DNA of 64,000 nt from Bathynomus jamesi (taxonomy: Eukaryota; Arthropoda; Malacostraca; Isopoda; Cirolanidae): assembly GCA_023014485.1 (NCBI GenBank), contig JAJOZX010001001.1:986294-1050293 (forward strand), written 5' to 3'. Below are positions 55,118 to 64,000 of this stretch, piece after piece (the stretch's first letter is position 1; every line of letters begins with the position of its first letter). Made by a program: the position numbers and the translations under genes. Under the pieces are notes generated by a model that was not told the DNA's origin, did not search any database, and saw only the letters and a list, made by a program, of their open reading frames with translations.

Positions 55118-56868
55118 TCAAAAGAGTCGTAATTTGTAGGATGAGCTATTATTATTAAGGGAGGGTTTGTTTCTATAGATGTACAAAGATTCTAAAATTC
55201 GGAGTTCTGTAAGGTTATTGGATCTAGTTAAAATTTCAAACTGAGTTTTGTGAAGGGGATGGTCGTTTTCATTACTGTTTTCTAATTGCGGATTGTGGAG
55301 GGCTACTGAGGGGACGGTTGGTACGGACTGACAAGCCCAAATGTTGAGAAAGGCGCACCTCCAGTTGGAGTTGAGTGCTGCCAATATACGCAGCCTTACA
55401 GCTGTCGCACGTGTATTTGTAAACAACATTGGGGCATACAGTTTTGGGGAATTCATCTTTGAACTTTAAAAAATTTGATAATTTAAGTGGGTTGACGAAG
55501 GCGAATCTAAAATTTATTTGGGGATAACTAGACTTGAGTAGTTTGGACAATTCACCTCGAATACGCAATGATAAATAACCATAAAAAGGTAATTTAATAT
55601 ATCTGGTTTCTTTTTGTACTGTAGTTACGGGGAGTTTAGTATCAAAAGTGTTATTTAAAAATTTCTTTAATTGGTTATCGAATAGATGAGAAGGGTAGTA
55701 ATTGTTAATAAAGTACTGTTTTAAAAATTTAAATTCTTCGTTTAACGAAAAGTAATCCGAACAAATACGGTAACTTCTTGTTAATAATGTTACTATAGCA
55801 CTAATCTTATATTTATAAAACATACAACTTAAATAATTGGTTCCCAAGCCAGTAAAAGTTTGTTTCCGAAATAGTGAAGTATGGAACTTATTATGGGCCC
55901 GTTTAACTAAAACATCCAGGAAAGGTAAACTATTATTTGTTTCGTTTTCACACGTGTACTTAATATTACTATGTTGTTTATTAAGATAATCAAGAAAAAG
56001 TTTTACGTGTGAAGGATGGTTAAATATTAAGAAAGTGTCATCCACGTATCTTCTGTAATATATGGGTTTAAAACTACTAGGACAATTTTTCAACCAAATT
56101 TCTTCGTAATGGCAAAGAAATGCATTTGCTAGTGTTGGGCTTAACGGGGAACCCATAGCTACCCCATCAATTTGGCTGTAAAGGTTGCTATTAAATAAGA
56201 AAAGATTATCAAAACACACTATTTCGAGAAGGTTTTTAAATTGAGTCTGAGTGAGGCCATTAATAAGAGTATTATCAGTAGTGAATAACTTATTTAGTAT
56301 GATATTTAATGTTTCTTTTAACGGGACATTAGTAAACAATGACGAGACATCAAAACTGGCCATAGTAAGAGAATCGGCATGATTGATCTCTTTTATCTCT
56401 TTAGCAAAATCAAACGAGTTGTTAATAGAATAATCATTAAAGGTGAGTTTTGAAAGCAAGGGAACGAAGAATTTGGCTAAGTTATAATTGAATGTACCAC
56501 ATGCCGAAAGAATAGGTCTTAGTGGGAAATTTGGCTTGTGGACTTTAGGTAAACCATATAGAATTCCTGGATTAGAACCAGAAGCAAATAAAAAATTGTA
56601 TGTATTGTCAGCAATAATATTACTATTTTTTAATTTACGCAAACACCTATTAAGTTTATCTTCGAGTTTTAGTAATTTAGACAGAACATTCTCTTTTACC
56701 CTTTTAAATTTAGACGTATCCGACAAAATTGTCTCCATTCTATTTATGTAAACTGTTGAATCAATCAGCACTACTCCTTTACCCTTATCCGGTTTTGTAA
56801 TGATGACAGAGTTATCCTTTTTCAAATTATTAAGAATTTTAAAATCTTGCTTATTAAAGAGGGGAGAA
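55118..56868 (-). pseudogene. PLE reverse transcriptase/GIY-YIG, left copy
   Basis: 517 codons open from 56825 to 55272. It starts with the PLE N-terminal block NSVIITKPDKGKGVVLID. RT blocks: YGLPKVHKPNFPLRPI, MASFDVSSLFTNVPL, GVAMGSPLSPTLANAFL and the catalytic YRRYVDDTFLIF. GIY-YIG: VYKYTCDSCKAAYIGST with EVRLSQHLG. A 2-bp deletion near 55282 shifts the last part (to 55118) out of frame. The N-terminus is truncated at the palindrome centre. Confidence 0.85.
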
Positions 56869-56875
56869 AACCCTT

Positions 56876-58635
56876 ATGGGTGTTTTCTCCCTCTTTAATA
56901 AGCAAGATTTTAAAATTCTTAATAATTTGAAAAAGGATAACTCTGTCATCATTACAAAACCGGATAAGGGTAAAGGAGTAGTGCTGATTGATTCAACAGT
57001 TTACATAAATAGAATGGAGACAATTTTGTCGGATACGTCTAAATTTAAAAGGGTAAAAGAGAATGTTCTGTCTAAATTACTAAAACTCGAAGATAAACTT
57101 AATAGGTGTTTGCGTAAATTAAAAAATAGTAATATTATTGCTGACAATACATACAATTTTTTATTTGCTTCTGGTTCTAATCCAGGAATTCTATATGGTT
57201 TACCTAAAGTCCACAAGCCAAATTTCCCACTAAGACCTATTCTTTCGGCATGTGGTACATTCAATTATAACTTAGCCAAATTCTTCGTTCCCTTGCTTTC
57301 AAAACTCACCTTTAATGATTATTCTATTAACAACTCGTTTGATTTTGCTAAAGAGATAAAAGAGATCAATCATGCCGATTCTCTTACTATGGCCAGTTTT
57401 GATGTCTCGTCATTGTTTACTAATGTCCCGTTAAAAGAAACATTAAATATCATACTAAATAAGTTATTCACTACTGATAATACTCTTATTAATGGCCTCA
57501 CTCAGACTCAATTTAAAAACCTTCTCGAAATAGTGTGTTTTGATAATCTTTTCTTATTTAATAGCAACCTTTACAGCCAAATTGATGGGGTAGCTATGGG
57601 TTCCCCGTTAAGCCCAACACTAGCAAATGCATTTCTTTGCCATTACGAAGAAATTTGGTTGAAAAATTGTCCTAGTAGTTTTAAACCCATATATTACAGA
57701 AGATACGTGGATGACACTTTCTTAATATTTAACCATCCTTCACACGTAAAACTTTTTCTTGATTATCTTAATAAACAACATAGTAATATTAAGTACACGT
57801 GTGAAAACGAAACAAATAATAGTTTACCTTTCCTGGATGTTTTAGTTAAACGGCCCATAATAAGTTCCATACTTCACTATTTCGGAAACAAACTTTTACT
57901 GGCTTGGGAACCAATTATTTAAGTTGTATGTTTTATAAATATAAGATTAGTGCTATAGTAACATTATTAACAAGAAGTTACCGTATTTGTTCGGATTACT
58001 TTTCGTTAAACGAAGAATTTAAATTTTTAAAACAGTACTTTATTAACAATTACTACCCTTCTCATCTATTCGATAACCAATTAAAGAAATTTTTAAATAA
58101 CACTTTTGATACTAAACTCCCCGTAACTACAGTACAAAAAGAAACCAGATATATTAAATTACCTTTTTATGGTTATTTATCATTGCGTATTCGAGGTGAA
58201 TTGTCCAAACTACTCAAGTCTAGTTATCCCCAAATAAATTTTAGATTCGCCTTCGTCAACCCACTTAAATTATCAAATTTTTTAAAGTTCAAAGATGAAT
58301 TCCCCAAAACTGTATGCCCCAATGTTGTTTACAAATACACGTGCGACAGCTGTAAGGCTGCGTATATTGGCAGCACTCAACTCCAACTGGAGGTGCGCCT
58401 TTCTCAACATTTGGGCTTGTCAGTCCGTACCAACCGTCCCCTCAGTAGCCCTCCACAATCCGCAATTAGAAACCACAGTAATGAAAACGACCATCCCCTT
58501 CACAAAACTCAGTTTGAAATTTTAACTAGATCCAATAACCTTACAGAACTCCGAATTTTAGAATCTTTGTACATCTATAGAAACAAACCCTCCCTTAATA
58601 ATAATAGCTCATCCTACAAATTACGACTCTTTTGA
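56876..58635 (+). pseudogene. PLE reverse transcriptase/GIY-YIG, right copy
   Basis: Same protein as the left copy. The first frame (56876-57922) carries all RT blocks including RRYVDD; a one-base loss near 57856 breaks it. The second frame (57904-58635) carries the connection and the GIY-YIG domain through to the natural stop. The lesion here is not present in the left copy and vice versa, so the two diverged after the palindrome formed, or came from different templates. Confidence 0.85.
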
Positions 58636-58942
58636 CTACCAACCGTTTTCACAGACATATCCTTTCTAATCCTCTGACCATCCAGTGTTCCTTAGACTTT
58701 GCCAAGTATGGAGGTGGATGTAAACATTGTGTATTTACCTATTGAGGTAATTTAATTTTAGTTTTTATAGTGATGAAATTTAATTTAATTTTAGTTTTTA
58801 TAGTGATGAAATTTAAATGATTTTAATTTTGTATTGATGCAATTTTCATTTTGCTTTAAGGTTTTAATTTTAATGGTTTTAATATTGTATTGATGTAACT
58901 TTCACTTTTCAATTTTGTTTTAAGGTTTTAAGACTTAACTCA

Positions 58943-58969
58943 CTGATGATGACAAAAGATTTGTCGAAA
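58943..58969 (+). ncRNA. Hammerhead-ribozyme-like motif, right PLE tail
   Basis: Mirror copy of 54790-54816 with identical core: CTGATGA, extra T, GACAAA/TTTGTC stem, GAAAC, GTC. Confidence 0.5.
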
Positions 58970-59117
58970 CGTCTGATGTACAAATAAATGAAAATGTTTG
59001 CCGTTGTGTTGATCCTTCTTTTCATCTGTAAGCTCCGGTTCCCTAAGGAGAAGTCAATAGCTTTGATATATATATATATATATTTATATATATATTATAA
59101 ATATGGGATGAATTTCA

Positions 59118-59290
59118 CAATTAAACAGGTGAAATGAATGAATGCTGCAAACCCACAAGGAAAAGAAAAACGATTCCAAGTCCTTTCGTGTATTCAGAGC
59201 TACATCTCGTCAGGGAATGACGAGGTGTAGCTTTGAATACACGAAAGGCCTTGGAATCGTTTTTCTTTTTCCTTGTTGGTTTGCAGCGTA
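59118..59290. repeat. Inverted pair of short PLE tails
   Basis: The arms (ctgcaaacccacaaggaaaa and its inverted partner at about 59265-59287) surround two opposing motifs. Minus 59184-59213: CTGACGA with a GAAA box. Plus 59217-59246: ATGACGA, extra G, GUGUA/UACAC stem, GAAA. It resembles the larger inverted PLE structures but keeps only the last about 80 bp of each copy. Confidence 0.6.
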
Positions 59291-59299
59291 TATATATAT

Positions 59300-61067
59300 A
59301 TAACCTTACCTTATAACCTTACAAAGGTTCCGCGCGATGACTTCTCATTTTGCGAAGGTCAAGCTTGTCGCCCCTCCTCTCGAGTTGGCCTGGTGAAGTA
59401 GTGAGTTGGATTCTTGCGCTCTCCACCTCACAGCCAGGTACGCCCGGCTCATCGGGGATTGTTCTGAGCCAGGCGTCTAGTCTTCTTTTGAAGATTTCCA
59501 CTGCAACTCCCTTCGTGTTTCTTAGGTCTTTGGGCAACTGATTAAACAGTTTTGGTCCTCTCACTACAAAACTATTTTCTTTCAGGGTTAAGGATGTTCC
59601 CTGTCTCGCCTTCAATTTGGGAATACGACACAGTCTACCGCTTCTACTTTCCACCGTTGTTTGGGGAGTTATGGGATTCAGAGTAAGATTAGGGACTAGT
59701 TTCTCCATTATTTTCCAAGTGTAAATAATGGTGTATCTCTCTCTTCTCCTTTCCAGTGAATATAGGTCTAGTTCGCGTAACCTTTCCCAGTAATTTAGTT
59801 CTTTGCACCCATTGATCTTGGCTGTGAAGCTTCTTTGGATCCCTTCCAGCTGTCTAATGTCTTCTTTTTTATATGGGGATGTTAGGACCGAGCAGTATTC
59901 CAATTTGGGTATTATCAGTGTTTTCAGTAGAGGAATCATTACATTCCTATCCCTTCGGTTAAAGGTTCTCAATATCTGACCCGTTATTCTCTTTGCTCTG
60001 TTTACTGCTATCTTATTTTGTGTTTCAAATTTCGCATCATCTGTCATTACAACCCCTAAATCTTTTGCTCTGGAATTTCTCTGAATTTCCAGTCCATTTG
60101 GGGTATAATATTCCTTGGACTTTAGGTCTTCTCTTTGTCCGTACCGTAATAGCTGAAATTTCTCGGTGTTAAACTTCATATTGTTGTCTTCAGTCCACTT
60201 GTAGATTTTGTTTATGTCGGTTTGTAGAGATCCTATGTCTTCTGGGTTTCTTACTTTTCTACTGATCTTTGTGTCATCCGCAAAGGATGTTACTGGGCTG
60301 TCTCTGGTAACTTCCTCATCTATGTCAGTTAGCATGATTATGAAGAGTAGTGGAGCTAATACTATTCCTTGTGGTGCCGAGCTGAGGACCTCTGATTCTG
60401 ATGAAGATACTCCTTGTACTGTAACGACTTGCCTCCGCTCACTAAGGAAATTATATATCCATTTCCCTACTTTTCCTGTTATTCCCATATATTCAGTTTA
60501 TGTATTATGATTCCGTGGTCACACTTGTCGAACGCTTTAGCAAAGTCTGTGTATAGTACATCATAGTTTCCATTACTTTCAAGTGAATCAATAATGTTGT
60601 TGTAGTGTTCCATTAGTTGTGATAGGCATGATCTTCCTGATCGAAACCCGTGTTGGTTATCATTGAATTTTTTCTGAGTTTCCAAAAAGTCATAGATTTT
60701 CTGTCTAACTATTCTTTCAAATATTTTAGTTAGATGAGATGTAAGCGACACTGGCCTATAGTTTTTGGCCTCGGATCGATCTCCTCCTTTATATATTGGG
60801 ACTATGTTCGCGCTCTTCAGGATGCCCGGTATTTCTCCCGTGTCTAATGATCGTCTCCATATCCAGTATAGGGGCTCAGCGATTGCATTCTTGCAGTTTT
60901 TGATCAGTGTGGCATTCCATTTATCCGGTCCTGCCGCTGAGTGTGTTTTTAGTTCCCCTATGGCTTGTGTAATATCATCCGTCGTAAAGTCGAAATCCGT
61001 TATACTTTCCCCTTGTGGTTCTTCTTCAAAGAACGTGTTTCTATCGCATATCAATTTGTCAATTTGC
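59300..61067 (-). mobile_element. CR1-like LINE, 5'-truncated
   Basis: Minus strand: FDFTTDDITQAIGELKTHSA, KYRP-type box as AKNYRPVSLTSHLTKIFERI, QHGFRSGRSCLSQLMEHYN, LYTDFAKAFDKCDH (to 60479), frameshift, then WIYNFLSERRQVVTVQG, SAPQGIVLAPLLFIIM, SFADDTKIS, a long thumb region (59319-60488) and the end RGDKLDLRKMRSHRAEPL. The 3' end is aaggttataaggtaaggtta, short repeats as in CR1/L2 elements. The 5' junction at about 61067 joins directly to another LINE. Only one clear frame break. Confidence 0.8.
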
Positions 61068-62240
61068 CTGGACACTCTACCTTTGAAAGAGTGGAGGTCA
61101 CAGACAGGGGGAAAGGTGGACTGAGGAAGATTATTCCAGAGTTGACCGGTTGAGTAGATGAAAGATTGAAAATACCGCATAACCCTTACTTTAGAAAGTT
61201 GGACAGAAAAGGAATGAGAATATGTTGAAAGTCTGGTACTGCGTGCTCTCCTTAAAGGCGGAGGCATGCAGATGGCGTGTTCAGAAGATCAATGTCTGGT
61301 ATAATAGCGATAGTAAAGAGAGAGTGATGCAACATTGTGGCGAAGGGAGGGGGACTGAAGGCTATCAGTAAGAGGCGCAGAATTTGTGAGACGAAAAGTC
61401 TTAGATTCCACCCGGTCAAGTACGGCTGTGTGGGTTGAGACACCCCACACATGAAAAGCATACCCATACAGGGGCGAACAAAACCCCTGTACAGAGACAG
61501 CAGCTAAGTCGGGTGAAGAAACTGCGGAACCGATACAACGCACCTAAACCCTTAAAAACTGTTTTAGAAAGAGTGTATATGTGTTATTTCCAAGAAAGAT
61601 CACAAGAGAAGGAAACAATAGGAATGTTAGAAATGGAGAAACGGAGTTTTTGAAGCAATGAAAGTCACATGATTTTCTCTGCCCCAATCCGAGATAGCAG
61701 AAAGATCAGAGGCCAGGTGCACCATTGCCATCCTACGCGAAGCACGAAGTGACTGTTGGTGGGACGCTTTATGAAACGGGTGGAGAAGTGAGAGTGGAAT
61801 CATCGTCATAGGAGTGGATAGGTCAGAGAGTGCGAATTAATACAGTAGATCATTGATCAATAAAAGTTAAAGAGTTGGTGACAGTACAGAATCTGAGGAA
61901 CATCACTGTTAATAACTTTAGGAGAAAAACAGTGGCCAACTACAACTACACCCGCATCGATAGATCGTCCAGAAAGGAAAATAGAGAGGATTGCACAGAT
62001 AGAAGGATTGAAACCAAAGGATAGCAGTTTTCGAAATTAAAGATTTGTGCCAGACTCTATCAAAAGCTTTTGATATGTATATCGCAGTAACAAAGGTTTC
62101 ACCGAAATACCAAAAAGGGGATGACCAAGAGTTAGAGAGATATGCAAAAAGATCGCCAGTAGAGTTTCCCATGTAGAACCCATACTGACGATCTGAAAGA
62201 AGACTGTAAGAAGAGGGGTGATTAAGAATTTTCCTATTAA

Positions 62241-63484
62241 CATGTTGGCTGCCGCAGTATATTAAATTAGTGACTATCGCGGTGCCATCAATAATATAGA
62301 TATTTTAGCTTTACTAAAGTTTATTTATTGATCATATATGAGATATTGGGTTACACTAGATTGTTTGTATATGTATTTATACCATGCCTACCGGCGGGTC
62401 ACGTGGCACTGAAATTAAATAATATTTTGTATGTGCCGCGTGAGCCGCCGGTGGGCACACGCTAATTTATCAAATATTTCCTTTAGCATTATCAATAACT
62501 GATATTTCTTTTCTTTTCAGATTGCAATATCTAGTTTTCTTATTACAAATAACTATTATAGAGATCATTGATCATGAAATAACTAATAATAAATAATACA
62601 AATAATAAATATGGATAAGACCTCACTTACATCTAATTTGTTTTATGGATCATCATCTAAAGAACGTTCAGAAAGTGATCATGAAGGTGAGCCCTTATTT
62701 AGTTCTACAGGTAGTTCAGATTCAGATCAATATGTGCCATCGGAGTCTGGCTCTACTGGCTCTACTGACTCAACTATGTCAGACGATCAAAGTCAACTGG
62801 CTCCTCCAGCCAGAGTAACAATTCTGATAACGAAAGCGATGATACTGTACTGCCATCTAATATTTGACACAGAGTAGATGGAACACATCATAAAATATTT
62901 CTATTTACTGACACTCCACGCATACCTGGAATAAATGCCTTACAGTCACAATCCACGAAGCCAATCAATGTATTCAATCTGATGGTTACCGAAGATGTTT
63001 CAATAAAAGCCACGAAGAATAAGAATAAGTTTTTGAGTCTATTTTTTTGTTCTTGTTCAAAAGAAATCGAATGAATTTTGTCTTTTGTAAATGTAAAATA
63101 AAAGTTAATTTTCATTAATCTCAAAGTAAATTTGCTTTTTGTACAGTTTTTGTTTTTCGTGGGTGTAAAAGTTCATTTATATTAACTTCAAAAGAAATTT
63201 GCTTTATGTATCGTATGTTGTTTTGTCTTTTTTGAATGAAAAATAAACGTTCATCTTCATTACCCTTTCCTTTCCTCAAATCAAAAGACATGATGAGATC
63301 ATCATAGATGGTAAAAAAAAAAATATATATATTCTGGAGGTGCCGGATGGCCTTTGAAACAACTTTATGTATCTTGCCAATAAGAAAATTCCAATTCAAA
63401 ATATTACGAGTGTGACACGCTGGTGGGTCTCGCGGTACTTCACTACAAGTGAGGTGAGACACGCCAGCGGGTCACGTGGAATCA
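62241..63484 (+). mobile_element. piggyBac-like remnant inside the LINE
   Basis: It begins directly after TTAA (62237-62240) with catgttggctgccg. The LINE frame is interrupted exactly here (..VFDS / NRKILNH..). Subterminal repeats of the type ggcgggtcacgtgg occur near the left end (62394-62411) and at the right end (63425-63478). The right TTAA is lost. It carries the start of a piggyBac-type transposase. Confidence 0.65.
62611..63075 (+). pseudogene. piggyBac-like transposase N-terminal part
   Basis: The first frame (62611-62877) starts MDKTSLTSNLFYGSSSKERS and is Ser/Asp-rich and acidic, the usual start of these transposases. After a shift, about 62875-63075 reads HKIFLFTDTPRIPGINALQ and PINVFNLMVTEDVSIKATKN, the first part of the DDE_Tnp_1_7 domain (F-x-G-x-PG then P-x-x-x-F/Y-F). 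None of the catalytic aspartates remain. Confidence 0.6.
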
Positions 63485-64000
63485 AAAACATTACAAAAGC
63501 AAGAAATCATAGCAAATGGAAAATAGTTGGAGGGTTGAGAGTGATCACCCTTCTTTAGGACATGCTGAATGAAAGCGTACTTTGAGCAGGAAGAAGTAGT
63601 ATCAGATGAAAGACAAAGACGAAAGAATTTTTCCACGGCTAAGGTGTCTTTAGGTATGAATTTGTTCTTGAACACTGTAAAGCACAATAAGGCGTTTGTG
63701 GTTGTTTCAGGCATAATTATGTCGGAGGAATAGCACTGGAATCGTTCAGGGTTGAGTTGGAAGCGAAAGTTCGAGCGAATAGTTCAGCTTTGTGAAGAGA
63801 AGAGATGGCAACTGAACCAGATTGGAAAAGGTGAGGAGAGGAAGTACATGTAAAGTTGATGGAGAAGTTCTGAACTAGATGCCAGAAAGAGCGAGAAGAC
63901 TTAGAATTGTATAGATTTTCACAATTTTATTGCATGAAGGAAATTTTGGCGACTCGAAGAACAGATTTTGTACGATTCCGGGTACAAATGTGAGACAGGA

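Larger units (their letters stand above)
54737..59024. mobile_element. Head-to-head pair of Penelope-like elements (4.3 kb palindrome)
   Basis: The minus-oriented copy (54737-56870) and plus-oriented copy (56874-59024) are mirror images with very high identity, meeting at agaaaaccc-ttatggg-tgttttct. Both start at the same residue inside the N-terminal region and both extend to the same tail (gatccttcttttcat). Each has RT plus GIY-YIG and a hammerhead-like motif in its tail. Confidence 0.9.
61067..64000 (-). mobile_element. Jockey-like LINE, old and interrupted
   Basis: Reading from the right edge: SEL-type linker (KAELFARTFASNSTLNDSSA, about 63780), LKKGDHSQPSNYFPFAMISC (about 63520), a piggyBac-like insertion, SYSLLSDRQYGFYMGNSTGD (about 62180), AIYISKAFDRVWHKSLISK, then after breaks RRMAMVHLASDLSAISDWGR, YAFHVWGVSTHTAVLDRVES and LRRARSTRLSTYSHSFSVQL, STGQLWNNLPQSTFPPVCD. 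This protein is familiar from many arthropod LINEs. It is frameshifted throughout and cut at 61067 by the CR1-like copy. Confidence 0.75.

Overview
The window is eukaryotic nuclear DNA made almost entirely of decayed and nested transposable elements. There are no operons or bacterial signals. It is AT-rich, with long (TA)n, (TG/AC)n and (CT)n microsatellites. The mix of elements (BEL/Pao-like gag, CR1- and Jockey-like LINEs, Penelope-like elements, mariner and Tc1-like elements, a FLYWCH-MULE, piggyBac, a Polinton/Maverick and many hAT-like elements) suggests an invertebrate, most likely an arthropod such as a crustacean or chelicerate. That placement is inference from element families only. 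No ordinary host gene is certain.

Layout. 1-5.4 kb: an edge-truncated BEL/Pao-like gag ORF, small MITEs and foldback elements, and a broken coding-like stretch I cannot identify. 5.4-11.9 kb: a hAT-like element (here 'F') that holds a CR1-like LINE with an esterase-type ORF1. 12.3-15.2 kb: a deleted Tc1-like element, a Penelope-like element (PLE) flanked by inverted copies of its own tail, and a tRNA-derived SINE. 15.2-32.3 kb: five hAT-like elements (A-E). A carries a mariner, and E sits inside D, which sits inside C. 32.3-39 kb: sparse DNA with SINE, PLE-tail and LINE pieces. 39-47 kb: minisatellites, an almost intact Tc1-like element, tRNA-like SINE heads in an inverted duplication, and an orphan CCAAT/TATA promoter with a short ORF. 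47-54.6 kb: a FLYWCH-MULE beside half of a Polinton. 54.7-59.3 kb: a 4.3 kb palindrome of two PLE copies. 59.3-64 kb: two LINEs, one interrupted by a piggyBac remnant.

The best candidate for an undescribed system is the group of hAT-like elements whose termini start TAGGGTG, with 8-bp target duplications. Their transposases have an unusual cysteine cluster in the N-terminal part instead of a visible BED finger. Element E (26266-29749) is nearly complete. The second candidate is a set of hammerhead-ribozyme-like motifs in PLE tails, most with one extra nucleotide before stem II and often arranged as inverted pairs. All family names rest on motifs I can read, not on database searches.
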